From positions 3,977,559 through 4,041,558 of the forward strand of contig NZ_CP089746.1 in NCBI RefSeq assembly GCF_029541745.1: a stretch of 64,000 nucleotides of DNA, read 5' to 3'. Position 1 is the first letter of the stretch, and every line of letters starts with the position of its first letter. This DNA comes from Streptomyces sp. LX-29 (lineage in GTDB: Bacteria > Actinomycetota > Actinomycetes > Streptomycetales > Streptomycetaceae). A program made the translations under genes and the position numbers. Positions 53,034 to 62,031 of the stretch are shown in pieces. The notes beneath the pieces were generated by a model. The model saw only the letters and a program-made list of their open reading frames with translations. It was not told the origin of the DNA and searched no databases.

Positions 53034-53609
53034 GTGCTTCTCTCAGACAAGGACATCCGGACCGAGATCGACGCCGGGCGGGTGCGGATCGATCCTTACG
53101 ACCCCGGCATGGTGCAGCCGTCCAGTATCGACGTGCGCCTGGACCGCTTTTTCCGGGTGTTCGAGAACCACCGTTACCCGCACATCGACCCCGCCGTCGA
53201 GCAGGCCGACCTGACGCGGCTGGTGGAGCCGGAGGGGGATGAGGCGTTCATCCTGCACCCCGGCGAATTCGTGCTGGCCTCGACGTACGAGGTCATCTCG
53301 CTTCCCGACGACATCGCCTCCCGGCTGGAGGGGAAGTCCTCGCTCGGGCGGCTGGGGCTGCTGACGCACTCCACGGCCGGGTTCATCGACCCCGGTTTCT
53401 CCGGGCATGTCACCCTGGAGCTCAGCAACGTCGCCACGCTGCCGATCAAGCTGTGGCCCGGGATGAAGATCGGGCAGCTGTGCATGTTCCGGCTCACCTC
53501 GCCGGCCGAGCACCCCTATGGCTCCTCGCGGTACGGCTCCCGTTACCAGGGGCAGCGCGGGCCGACGCCGTCCCGTTCCTACATGAATTTCCATCGGTCC
53601 CAGGTCTGA
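53034..53609 (+). CDS. dcd: dCTP deaminase
   Basis: A 191-residue trimeric enzyme of pyrimidine nucleotide metabolism that deaminates dCTP to dUTP for dTMP synthesis. Signature segments: LLSDKDIRTEIDAGRVRIDPYD, QPSSIDVRLD, HPGEFVLASTYE, EGKSSLGRLGLLTHSTAGFIDPGFSGHVTLELSN and the C-terminal lid YQGQRGPTPSRSY. The GTG start at 53034 gives the standard N-terminus (LLSDKDI). The phosphoribosyltransferase gene follows after 20 bp, making a nucleotide-metabolism pair. Confidence 0.97.
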   Translation: MLLSDKDIRTEIDAGRVRIDPYDPGMVQPSSIDVRLDRFFRVFENHRYPHIDPAVEQADLTRLVEPEGDEAFILHPGEFVLASTYEVISLPDDIASRLEGKSSLGRLGLLTHSTAGFIDPGFSGHVTLELSNVATLPIKLWPGMKIGQLCMFRLTSPAEHPYGSSRYGSRYQGQRGPTPSRSYMNFHRSQV

Positions 53610-53629
53610 GCCGCAAGAGCCTATAGAGA

Positions 53630-54142
53630 GTGTCTGAATTCCCCATGAGTACGCCCCGGGAGAACCTCACCTACGAGCGCTTCGGTCTCGCCATTCGCGA
53701 GCTGGCGCAGACGATCGCCGATGACGGCTACGAGCCCGACATCGTGCTCTCCATCGCCCGTGGCGGGGTCTTCGTCGCCGGCGGTCTCGCCTACGCGCTC
53801 GACTGCAAGAACATCCACCTGGTGAACGTGGAGTTCTACACCGGGGTCGGCACCACGCTGGAAATGCCGGTCATGCTCGCCCCCGTCCCGAACGCGATCG
53901 ACTTCTCCGACAAGAAGGTCCTGATCGCCGACGACGTGGCCGACACCGGGAAGACGCTCAAGCTCGTCCACGACTTCTGCCTCGGCACGGTCGCCGAGGT
54001 CCGCAGCGCCGTCATCTACGAGAAGCCGCACTCCCTCGTGAAGTGCGAGTACGTCTGGAAGCGCACCGACGACTGGATCAACTTCCCGTGGAGTGTCGAG
54101 CCGCCCGTCGTCCGCCGCGAGGGCCAGGTACTCGACGCCTGA
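53630..54142 (+). CDS. Phosphoribosyltransferase
   Basis: A 170-residue type I PRTase. The PRPP-binding loop is VLIADDVADTGKTL, preceded by the pyrophosphate loop (VLSIARGGVFVAGGLAYAL) and followed by SAVIYEKPHSLVKCEYV. It resembles Gpt/xanthine-guanine-type or purine salvage PRTases, but substrate specificity cannot be assigned. GTG at 53630 is used; ATG at 53645 is an alternative, and neither has a strong ribosome binding site. Confidence 0.9.
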   Translation: MSEFPMSTPRENLTYERFGLAIRELAQTIADDGYEPDIVLSIARGGVFVAGGLAYALDCKNIHLVNVEFYTGVGTTLEMPVMLAPVPNAIDFSDKKVLIADDVADTGKTLKLVHDFCLGTVAEVRSAVIYEKPHSLVKCEYVWKRTDDWINFPWSVEPPVVRREGQVLDA

Positions 54143-54183
54143 CGTCGCCGGCGTTCGCCGCACGACACGGACGCACCACACGG

Positions 54184-54222
54184 ACGAGGGCCTCGGGGTT
54201 GATCCAACCCCGAGGCCCTCGT
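54184..54222. terminator. Strong bidirectional terminator
   Basis: ACGAGGGCCTCGGGGTT and its perfect 17-bp complement flank GATCC, followed by GTTTCT. It lies between the convergent genes ending at 54142 and 54274. Confidence 0.85.
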
Positions 54223-54273
54223 GTTTCTCCGTCCTCTCGGTGCCCGGCGGCCGCGGCCGCCCGGCACCGACCG

Positions 54274-55266
54274 CTACAGCATCCCCAGCTTGATCAGGCT
54301 CAGCAGCGCTAGCAGCTGGATCGCCGAGGCGCCCAGCGCCTTCGGCCACGGCAGATCGTGCGACTTGCTCACCATCGAGGTGAACAGGGCCCCCGCCATC
54401 AGCCAGGTCGCCCAGCCCAGCACCTGCACGAACGTGCTGTCGCCACCCAGGAACATCGCGAACACCAGCCGCGGCGCGTCCGTGATCGACATGATCAGCA
54501 TAGACAGGCCGATCGTCGGCGCCCAGGTGCCGTCGCCGCCCAGCTGGCGGGCGAGCGTGTGGGTCACGGCGCCCAGGATCAGTCCACTGATCACCACGGC
54601 GACGCCCGTGCTGAGGATCCACGGGACGCTCTGGGACATCGGCGCGTTCAGCACGTCCTCACGCGCCTTGTCGAAGCCGAAGACGGCGAGCAGGCCGTAG
54701 ATGAACGTCACGATGAGGGCGGGGACCCACATCGCGTAGTCCCGCATCTGCCAGAAGGTATCCGCGGGGCGCAGCACGATGCCGCTCAGCAGCGCCTTCC
54801 ACGGAAGGCGGGGGCCCGCCGGCGGGGCGGGGGGCTGGCCCGTGCGGTAGCCGTCGTCGCGGTAGTCGTCACCCTCGCCGTACGGGTCGTAGCCCGGCGC
54901 CTCGCCCACGCTGAACTGCTGCGTCTGACCCGGTTCGCCGCCCGGAGCCCCGTACGACGGGCCGCCGCCGTAGCCGCCACCCCCGCCGTTGCCGTAGCCC
55001 GACGGTCCGCCGCCGTTGCCATAACCCGACGGTCCGCCGCCGTTGCCGCCGCCCCCGTAACCGTGCTGACCGTCGAAGTACTCCGGCTCACCCTGCTGCG
55101 AGGGCTGCTGCCACTGCGGCTGCCCGCCGTGCCGGGGCTGCTGCCCGTACGGCTGCCGCGGTGGTTGCTGCCCCGGGTACGGCCCCTGCCGGCCATGCGG
55201 TCCCTGTTGCGCGGAGCGGGGGTCCCGCTGCGGGTCCCGTCCACGTCCGATCCTGAATCCAGCCAC
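54274..55266 (-). CDS. Yip1-family integral membrane protein
   Basis: A 330-residue protein. The N-terminal ~150 residues are disordered, rich in Gly, Gln, Pro and Tyr, with a tandem GNGGGPSGY repeat. The C-terminal Yip1 domain has five TMs (MWVPALIVTFIYGLLAVFGF, WILSTGVAVVISGLILGAV, TIGLSMLIMSITDAPRLVFAMFL, VLGWATWLMAGALFTSMV, LGASAIQLLALLSLIKL). GTG at 55266 gives the usual start AGFRIGRGRD. It is conserved next to dcd in Streptomyces; function unknown. Confidence 0.87.
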   Translation of the reverse strand: MAGFRIGRGRDPQRDPRSAQQGPHGRQGPYPGQQPPRQPYGQQPRHGGQPQWQQPSQQGEPEYFDGQHGYGGGGNGGGPSGYGNGGGPSGYGNGGGGGYGGGPSYGAPGGEPGQTQQFSVGEAPGYDPYGEGDDYRDDGYRTGQPPAPPAGPRLPWKALLSGIVLRPADTFWQMRDYAMWVPALIVTFIYGLLAVFGFDKAREDVLNAPMSQSVPWILSTGVAVVISGLILGAVTHTLARQLGGDGTWAPTIGLSMLIMSITDAPRLVFAMFLGGDSTFVQVLGWATWLMAGALFTSMVSKSHDLPWPKALGASAIQLLALLSLIKLGML

Positions 55267-55772
55267 GAATCGAACGTACCTGGTCGGCGAGGGCGCCATG
55301 GCTACCTGTGGGAACAGGACGGGCATTGCGGCCTAGCTGTGACATCCCCTAGGGGGATTCCCCACCCCGGCAGGGGGGTTGTGCCTCGGGAGCGACGCCC
55401 CGTCGCCCCCGCCCCACCCGGCTCACCGCCCCCGGGCCGATGTACGGCCTCCGAGGTGCGGTCTCCGGAGCGTGGCGCACAGTCCGTCTGAGACTATCCC
55501 CGTCGCGGCGCCGATGTTTCGTGCAAATGGGTTAATCGTCTCGTACCTGGCGAGAAGTCAGACATGAAGCTGTCGAGATGGTCAACGGTGTTGTGGTGCG
55601 GGGCGGTTCATGGCAAGGATCGGCGCACCAGATCCATCGGCACGGCCCGGGAGGGCACTGTTCACAGGCACGGAACGGGGGACTACTGCCATGTTCGCGT
55701 CGCGGGGTGAGGGTGAGCGGGCGCTCGACCGGAACGGGGCGTGGGCGTGGGGGTGGGGTGCGGGGTAGTCCG
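55267..55772. other. Divergent intergenic region before the SpoIIE-type gene
   Basis: No gene is supported. A frame open from 55578 uses many rare codons (TCA, GGA, TGT, CTA, CCA) up to ~55700 and is unlikely to be translated. Promoters for both flanking genes must lie here. Confidence 0.45.
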
Positions 55773-58700
55773 ATGCCCGATCGCATGTCGGATCGCATGT
55801 CCGATCGCCTGCCTGGCCGCGTGCCTGATCGCGTGTCGGGCGCCACGCCTGGTGGGGTGTCCGACCGTGTGCCTGGCGGCAAGTCCGACCGCGTGCCCGG
55901 TGGCATGACCGGCCCCATGACCGGTGGCGTGACCGGCCCCGCGTCCGGTGCCGCGCCCGCCGGCCGCCCGTCCGAGCCCGCCGCCGGTCGTCGGTCCGAG
56001 TCGGCCGCCGGTCGTCGGCGCGATTCGGCCGCCCCGTCTCCGTCACCCGACGCCGTCGCGCCGCCGTCCCCCGATCATGCCGCGCCCACCGTCCCCGACG
56101 CCGTCGCGCCGCCGTCCCCCGATCATGCCGCGCCGACCGTCCCCGGCCCCGCCGCGCCGCCGTCCCCCGACCATGCCGCGCCGACCGTCCCCGGCCCCGT
56201 CGCGCCGCCGTCCCCCGATCATGCCGCGCCCACCGTCCCCGGCCCCGCCGCGCCGCCGCCCCCCGACCATGCCGCGTTCACCGTCCCCGTCCCCGACGCC
56301 GCCGCACCCTCGCCCCCCGGCCCGCGCCCCGCCGCTCGGGCGGCCGCGTACCCCGTCAGCCCGCCCCCGACGCCCCGCCCGTCCCCGTCCCCACCCGCGC
56401 CCCCCTCCCCGTCCCCGCGCCGCGTCCGTGGCGGCGGCGACTCCGCCTGGTGGCGGACGGGTGACCCCCGACTGGCGCAGACCGCTCGCCCCGCTTCCGC
56501 TCAGGATGCTAGAAATGACGATATGGCCGGACTCTTCGGCCGATCTTGGGTGCCCTCCGTCCGGTCGCTGGCCGGCTGGCGGCGTCCACGCAGTCGGCGC
56601 CTGCGCTCGCTCACAGGTATGCGCACGGTCGCCGGCCAGGTGTTCGTGCTTCAGGTGGCCGTGGTGCTGCTGATCGTCGTCGCGGCGTCGACGGCGCTGG
56701 TGCTCCAGGCGCGGCACGACAGCTCGCGCGAGGCCCGCAACCGCTCCCTCGCCGTCGCCGAGTCCTTCGCCAACTCCCCCGGCATGGTCGCCGCGCTGCG
56801 CTCGCCCGATCCCACCGCGATCCTCCAGCCCCGCGCGGAGCAGGTCCAGAAGGAGTCCGGGGTCGACTTCGTCGTGGTCATGTCGACCGAGGGGATCCGC
56901 TACACCCACCCCAACCCGGATCTCATCGGCAAGCGCTTCATCGGCCACATCGGGCCGGCGCTGCGCGGCAACACGGTCGTCGAGACCTTCACCGGCACCC
57001 TGGGACCCTCCGTACGGGCCGTGGTGCCGGTCGTGGACGCCCGGGGCGAGGTCGTCGGACTGGTGGCGGCCGGGATCACCATCGACAAGGTCAGCGGGGC
57101 CGTGGAGCGGCAGCTGCCGCTGCTGGTCGCGGCCGCGGTCGCCGCGCTGCTGCTGGCCACCGCCGGCGCGGCGCTGGTCAGCAGACGGCTGCGGCGTCAG
57201 ACGCATGGGCTGGGGCCGGCCGAGATGACCCGGATGTACGAGCACCACGACGCGGTGTTGCACGCCGTGCGCGAGGGGGTGCTGATCGTCGGCGGTGACG
57301 GGCGGTTGCTGCTGGCCAACGACGAGGCGCGACGGCTGCTGGAGCTGCCGCCGAACGCCGAGGGGCGGCTCGTGGACGAGCTGGGCCTGGAGCCCCGCGC
57401 CGCCGCGCTGCTGATGTCGGGGCGTGCCGCCACCGACGAGATGCACCCGGCGGGGGAGCGGCTGCTGTCGCTCAGCAACCGGCCGACCGACCGCAACGGC
57501 GGCCCGCCCGGCAGCGTCGCCACGCTCCGCGACACCACCGAGCTGCACGCGCTCACCGGCAAGGTCGACGCCGCCCGCAAGCGGCTGACGCTGCTGTACG
57601 AGGCGAGCGTGCGGATCGGCACCACCCTGGACGTGGTCCGTACGGCCGAGGAGCTCACCGAGTACGTGGTGCCGCGCTTCGCCGACTACGCCTCCGTCGA
57701 CCTGCTGGACGCCGCCGTCACCGGCGAGGAGCCCGGCCAGCGGACGATGGACCTGCGGCGGCTGGCGGTCAGCGGCATCCGCGACGACGCACCGCTCTTC
57801 CCGCTGGGCGCGCTGATCACCTTCTCCACCAGCTCCCCGCAGGGCTGGGGCTTCTATACGGCCGAGGCGGCCGTCGTGCCCGACCTGCGGAACTTCACGG
57901 CCTGGCAGACGCAGGACCCCAATCGGGCCCGCGACATCGTGGCCTTCGGCATCCACACCATGGTCACCGTGCCGCTGCGCGCCCGTGGGGTGATCCTCGG
58001 CATGGCCACCTTCTGGCGCTCGGAGAAGCCGGAGCCCTTCGAGGCGGAGGACCTGTCGATCGCCGAGGAGCTGGTCGCGCGGGCGGCGGTCAGCATCGAC
58101 AACGCCCGCCGCTACACCCGCGAGCACACCATGGCGGTCACGCTCCAGCGCAGCCTGCTGCCCCGGGTGCTGCCGGAACAGAGCGCGCTCGACGTCGCCT
58201 ACCGCTATCTGCCCGCGCAGTCGGGGGTGGGCGGCGACTGGTTCGACGTCATTCCGCTGCCGGGCGCCCGGGTGGCGCTGATCGTCGGCGACGTCGTCGG
58301 CCACGGGCTGCACGCCGCCGCCACCATGGGCCGGCTGCGGACCGCCGTGCACAACTTCTCCACCCTCGACCTGGCCCCCGACGAGCTGCTCGCCCACCTC
58401 GACGAGCTGATCGCGGCCATCGACCGCGAGGAGGAGGTGGTGGCCGGCGGCCACAAGGCGATCACCGGTGCCACCTGCCTGTACGCGGTCTACGACCCGG
58501 TCTCGCAGCGCTGCGCCATGGCCCGGGCCGGCCATCCGCCGCCCGCCCTGGTGCACCCCGACGGCAGCATCGAGTTCGTCGACCTGCCCGTCGCCCCGCC
58601 GCTGGGCCTCGGCGGGCTGCCGTTCGAGACGGCGGAGTTCACCGTGCCGGAGGGCAGCAGCATCGTGCTCTACACCGACGGACTGGTGGAGAAGCGCGAC

Positions 58701-59243
58701 CGGGACATCGACGAGGGTCTGGACCTGCTGAGGGACGCCCTACGGCGGGCGAACCGGGCCGGGCGGACGCCGGAGGAGACCTGCCAGACCGTCCTGGACG
58801 AGCTGCTGCCCGGCCGGCCCAGCGACGACGTCGCGCTGATCGTCGCCCGTACCCGGGTTCTGGACCGCTCGCGGATCGCCGACTGGGAGGTGCCCGCCGA
58901 GCCGTCCGCGGTGGCCGGGATGCGGGCCGCGGTCACCGAGAGGCTCACCGACTGGGGGCTGGACGAGGTCGCCTTCACCACCGAGCTGATCCTCAGCGAG
59001 CTGATCACCAACGCCATCCGGCACGCCTCCGGCCCGATCCGGGTGCGACTCCTCCACGACCGCGCCCTGATCTGCGAGGTCTCGGACGGCAGCAGCACCT
59101 CCCCGCATCTGCGCTACGCCACCAGCACCGACGAGGGCGGCCGTGGCCTCTTCCTCGTCTCCCAGTTCGCCGAGCGCTGGGGCACCCGCTACACGGCCGA
59201 GGGCAAGGTCATCTGGGCCGAGCAGCTCCTGCCGGGCGGCTAG
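55773..59243 (+). CDS. Multidomain SpoIIE-family protein phosphatase with histidine-kinase-like ATPase
   Basis: A very long sensor phosphatase, up to 1,156 residues. The N-terminal ~250 residues are low-complexity (repeated GRVPDRVS-like and APPSPDHAAPTVPGP units). Then come TM1 (VFVLQVAVVLLIVVAASTALVLQ), a Cache-like extracytoplasmic sensor (SREARNRSLAVAESFANSPG … YTHPNPDLIGKRFIGHI), TM2, a PAS domain, a GAF domain, the PP2C/SpoIIE domain (GVGGDWFDVIPLPGARVALIVGDVVGHG … LYTDGLVEKRD) and an anti-sigma-type HATPase (LILSELITNAIRHA, EGGRGLFLVSQFAERWG). It likely controls an anti-sigma/anti-anti-sigma pathway. Start is uncertain: 55773 is used for good codon usage; ATG 56523 would give a conventional N-terminus. 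Confidence 0.9.
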   Translation: MPDRMSDRMSDRLPGRVPDRVSGATPGGVSDRVPGGKSDRVPGGMTGPMTGGVTGPASGAAPAGRPSEPAAGRRSESAAGRRRDSAAPSPSPDAVAPPSPDHAAPTVPDAVAPPSPDHAAPTVPGPAAPPSPDHAAPTVPGPVAPPSPDHAAPTVPGPAAPPPPDHAAFTVPVPDAAAPSPPGPRPAARAAAYPVSPPPTPRPSPSPPAPPSPSPRRVRGGGDSAWWRTGDPRLAQTARPASAQDARNDDMAGLFGRSWVPSVRSLAGWRRPRSRRLRSLTGMRTVAGQVFVLQVAVVLLIVVAASTALVLQARHDSSREARNRSLAVAESFANSPGMVAALRSPDPTAILQPRAEQVQKESGVDFVVVMSTEGIRYTHPNPDLIGKRFIGHIGPALRGNTVVETFTGTLGPSVRAVVPVVDARGEVVGLVAAGITIDKVSGAVERQLPLLVAAAVAALLLATAGAALVSRRLRRQTHGLGPAEMTRMYEHHDAVLHAVREGVLIVGGDGRLLLANDEARRLLELPPNAEGRLVDELGLEPRAAALLMSGRAATDEMHPAGERLLSLSNRPTDRNGGPPGSVATLRDTTELHALTGKVDAARKRLTLLYEASVRIGTTLDVVRTAEELTEYVVPRFADYASVDLLDAAVTGEEPGQRTMDLRRLAVSGIRDDAPLFPLGALITFSTSSPQGWGFYTAEAAVVPDLRNFTAWQTQDPNRARDIVAFGIHTMVTVPLRARGVILGMATFWRSEKPEPFEAEDLSIAEELVARAAVSIDNARRYTREHTMAVTLQRSLLPRVLPEQSALDVAYRYLPAQSGVGGDWFDVIPLPGARVALIVGDVVGHGLHAAATMGRLRTAVHNFSTLDLAPDELLAHLDELIAAIDREEEVVAGGHKAITGATCLYAVYDPVSQRCAMARAGHPPPALVHPDGSIEFVDLPVAPPLGLGGLPFETAEFTVPEGSSIVLYTDGLVEKRDRDIDEGLDLLRDALRRANRAGRTPEETCQTVLDELLPGRPSDDVALIVARTRVLDRSRIADWEVPAEPSAVAGMRAAVTERLTDWGLDEVAFTTELILSELITNAIRHASGPIRVRLLHDRALICEVSDGSSTSPHLRYATSTDEGGRGLFLVSQFAERWGTRYTAEGKVIWAEQLLPGG
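56058..56297 (+). repeat. Five 48-bp tandem repeats in the phosphatase N-terminus
   Basis: Units start at 56058, 56106, 56154, 56202 and 56250, exactly 48 bp apart, and encode about 16 residues each (APPSPDHAAPTVPxxx). The period is a multiple of three, so unit gain or loss keeps the frame. Confidence 0.85.
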
Positions 59244-59301
59244 GCGCCCGCCGGGTGCCGCCCGCCGCCCTCGCGGCCCGTGGCGCCGTACGCAGACGGA
59301 A

Positions 59302-59340
59302 GGGGGGGGGGGGGGGGGGGGGCCCCCCCCCCCCCCCCCC
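59302..59340. repeat. G21-C18 homopolymer hairpin between convergent genes
   Basis: A run of 21 G is followed directly by 18 C, flanked by GGAA and TTCC, making one continuous inverted repeat. It lies between the phosphatase gene (ends 59243) and the Fe-S protein gene (ends 59378). It may be a bidirectional terminator expanded by slippage, or an assembly error. Confidence 0.8.
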
Positions 59341-59377
59341 TTCCACGTACGACCGTGGCCGCGGGGGACCCGCGCCG

Positions 59378-61672
59378 CTACTTCACCGGCTCCGGCTCCG
59401 GCGCGTCCGCCGGCTCACCGTCGCCCTCGCCCTCCGGCGCCGCCGGCGTCCGCACGGAGTCCAGCAGCAGCTGGGCCACGTCGACGACCTGGAGCGACTC
59501 CTTGGCCTGGCCGCCCGTGGCGGAGCCGCCATCGGCTGCAGCCTTCTTGCCGTTGACCGAGTCGGTGAGCATGACCAGGCAGAACGGGCATGCGGTGGAG
59601 ATGATGTCAGGGTTCAGCGAGAGCGCTTCATCAACCCGCTCGTTATTGATGCGCTTGCCGATGCGCTCTTCCATCCACATGCGCGCGCCGCCGGCGCCAC
59701 AGCAGAAGCCGCGCTCCTTGTGGCGGTGCATCTCCTCGTTGCGCAGGCCCGGCACCTTGGCGATGATCTCGCGCGGCGGGGTGTAGACCTTGTTGTGGCG
59801 GCCCAGGTAGCAGGGGTCGTGGTAGGTGATCAGGCCCTCGACCGGGGTCACCGGGATCAGCTTGCCCTCGTCGATGAGGTGCTGGAGCAGCTGGGTGTGG
59901 TGGATGACCTCGTAGTGGCCGCCCAGCTGCGGGTACTCGTTGGCGATGGTGTTGAAGCAGTGCGGGCAGGTGGCGACGATCTTCTTCTTCGCCTTCTCGA
60001 CGACGACGCCCTCCTCGGCGTCCTCACCGAACGCCATGTTCAGCATCTCGACGTTCTGCTGGCCGAGCTGCTGGAAGAGGAACTCGTTGCCCAGGCGGCG
60101 GGCCGAGTCGCCGGTGCACGCCTCGTCGCCGCCCATGATCGCGAACTTCACGCCGGCGATGTGCAGCAGCTCCGCGAACGCCTTGGTGGTCTTCTTGGCG
60201 CGGTCCTCCAGGGCGCCGGCGCAGCCGACCCAGTAGAGGTAGTCGACCTCGGTGAGGTCCTCGATGTCCTTGCCGACCACCGGGACCTCGAAGTCGACCT
60301 CCTTGGTCCACTGGAGGCGCTGCTTCTTGGCCAGGCCCCAGGGGTTGCCCTTCTTCTCCAGGTTCTTGAGCATCGTCCCGGCCTCGCTCGGGAAGGAGCT
60401 CTCGATCATCACCTGGTAGCGGCGCATGTCGACGATGTGGTCGACGTGCTCGATGTCGACCGGGCACTGCTCGACGCAGGCGCCGCAGGTGGTGCAGGAC
60501 CACAGCACGTCCGGGTCGATGACGCCGTTCTCTTCGAGGGTGCCGATCAGCGGGCGCTCGGCCTCGGCGAGGGCGGCCGCGGGGACGTCCTTCAGCTGCT
60601 CCTCGGTGGCCTTCTCCTCGCCCTCCATGGTCTTGCCGCCGCCGGCCAGCAGGTACGGGGCCTTGGCGTGCGCGTGGTCGCGCAGCGACATGATCAGCAG
60701 CTTCGGGGAGAGCGGCTTGCCGGTGTTCCAGGCCGGGCACTGCGACTGGCAGCGCCCGCACTCGGTGCAGGTGGAGAAGTCGAGGATGCCCTTCCAGGAG
60801 AACTGCTCGACCTGGGAGACGCCGAAGACGTCGTCCTCGCCCGGGTCCTCGAAGTCGATCGGCTTGCCGCCGGAGGTCATCGGCAGCAGGGCGCCCAGGG
60901 CCACGTCGCCGGAGGACTCGCGCTTGAACCAGATGTTGGGGAAGGCGAGGAAGCGGTGCCAGGCCACGCCCATGTCGGTCTTCAGGGAGACCGTGATCAT
61001 CCAGATGAAGGAGGTCGCGATCTTCAGACCGGCGAAGAAGTAGGTGAGGTTCTGGAGCGTGGAGACGTCCATGCCCTCCAGCCACGACACCACCGGGTAC
61101 GAGATGAAGAACGAGGCCTCGTAGCCGTCCACGTGGTGCTGGGCGCCTTCGAGGGCGTGCAGCATGAAGATGCAGACGCCGACGATGAGGATGACGGCCT
61201 CGACGAAGTACGCCTGGCCGAAGTTGGAGCCGGCGAAGCGGGACTTGCGGCCCGGCTTGTTCGGCTTGCTCAGCTGGCGGATGACGATCAGGACGAGGAT
61301 GCCGAGCGCCGTCATCGTGCCGAGGAACTCGACGAAGACGTTGTACGGGGCCCAGTCGCCGATGATCGGCAGGATCCAGTCCGCCTTGAACAGCTGTCCG
61401 AAGGCGTTGACGATCGTCAGCAGCAGCGAGAAGAAGCCCACCGCCACGAACCAGTGCGCGACGCCGACGACGCCCCAGCGGTTCATCCGGGTGTGACCGA
61501 GGAACTCCTTGGCGACCGTGATGGTGCGCTGTGTGGGATCGTCGGTGCGGGTGCCGGCGGGCACGGGCTGACCGAGCCGTACGAAGCGGTAGATCTGCAG
61601 GATGGCACGGCCGAACAGCGCGACGCCGACCGCGATTAGGACCAGCGACACGATGATCGCGGCGAGTTGCAT
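59378..61672 (-). CDS. Heterodisulfide-reductase-like Fe-S membrane oxidoreductase
   Basis: A 764-residue protein. The N-terminal ~260 residues contain about five or six TMs (NarI/HdrE-like; IIVSLVLIAVGVALFG, VVGVAHWFVAVGFFSLLLTIV, LGTMTALGILVLIVIRQL, AVILIVGVCIFMLHAL). Two 4Fe-4S motifs follow (CTECGRCQSQCP and CTTCGACVEQCP), then two CCG domains (WVGCAG … CPHCFN; DPCYLGRH … CCGAGG … CPFC) as in HdrB/GlpC. It should pass electrons between a cytoplasmic donor and membrane quinone. The gene is conserved upstream of dnaK in Streptomyces. The C-terminus is an acidic Pro-rich tail. Confidence 0.93.
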   Translation of the reverse strand: MQLAAIIVSLVLIAVGVALFGRAILQIYRFVRLGQPVPAGTRTDDPTQRTITVAKEFLGHTRMNRWGVVGVAHWFVAVGFFSLLLTIVNAFGQLFKADWILPIIGDWAPYNVFVEFLGTMTALGILVLIVIRQLSKPNKPGRKSRFAGSNFGQAYFVEAVILIVGVCIFMLHALEGAQHHVDGYEASFFISYPVVSWLEGMDVSTLQNLTYFFAGLKIATSFIWMITVSLKTDMGVAWHRFLAFPNIWFKRESSGDVALGALLPMTSGGKPIDFEDPGEDDVFGVSQVEQFSWKGILDFSTCTECGRCQSQCPAWNTGKPLSPKLLIMSLRDHAHAKAPYLLAGGGKTMEGEEKATEEQLKDVPAAALAEAERPLIGTLEENGVIDPDVLWSCTTCGACVEQCPVDIEHVDHIVDMRRYQVMIESSFPSEAGTMLKNLEKKGNPWGLAKKQRLQWTKEVDFEVPVVGKDIEDLTEVDYLYWVGCAGALEDRAKKTTKAFAELLHIAGVKFAIMGGDEACTGDSARRLGNEFLFQQLGQQNVEMLNMAFGEDAEEGVVVEKAKKKIVATCPHCFNTIANEYPQLGGHYEVIHHTQLLQHLIDEGKLIPVTPVEGLITYHDPCYLGRHNKVYTPPREIIAKVPGLRNEEMHRHKERGFCCGAGGARMWMEERIGKRINNERVDEALSLNPDIISTACPFCLVMLTDSVNGKKAAADGGSATGGQAKESLQVVDVAQLLLDSVRTPAAPEGEGDGEPADAPEPEPVK

Positions 61673-61936
61673 GGGCGGGCTCCTCGAACCTGCGAGAGCG
61701 GTGGGTTACGTCAGCGACCTCGGTGAGCCCGGCGGGCTCGGCGAGCTGACGATCAGGGATTACTAAGCAGTAACTTATCCGGTCTCTGCCGAGATTACCG
61801 ATGATTCGCGGCCCCTTGCAGTCGACCGGCCGGTGATCTGTGTCGCTCAGGGTCCCCTCTCTTCGCGGGGTGTGTCCTCGCCCCCTCGCACCACTCGACG
61901 TCCCCGGCTGTCACTGCGGGTGAGGCCGATATGAAA

Positions 61937-62009
61937 GTTGAGCCGGGTCGACTCAGCTCTGTTGACACCGAAAAGTGGATCATGCACTCTTGAGTCTGTT
62001 GCACTCAAT
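61937..62009 (+). promoter_or_regulatory. dnaK promoter with two HAIR (HspR) operators
   Basis: HAIR consensus is CTTGAGT-N7-ACTCAAG. At 61989-62009 the match is CTTGAGT-N7-ACTCAAT; at 61937-61957 a weaker site GTTGAGC-N7-ACTCAGC is present. TTGACA (61962-61967) between them is a likely -35 box. GGAGGACT precedes the dnaK ATG. The rest of 61673-61936 shows no gene. Confidence 0.85.
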
Positions 62010-62031
62010 GATGTAGCTGGAGGACTCCGAA

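Noticed and set aside
56043..58556. Very long minus-strand open frame over the phosphatase gene
   Set aside because: It is a GC-composition shadow: low-complexity Gly/Arg/His-rich product, no start signal, while the plus strand encodes clear GAF, PP2C and HATPase domains.
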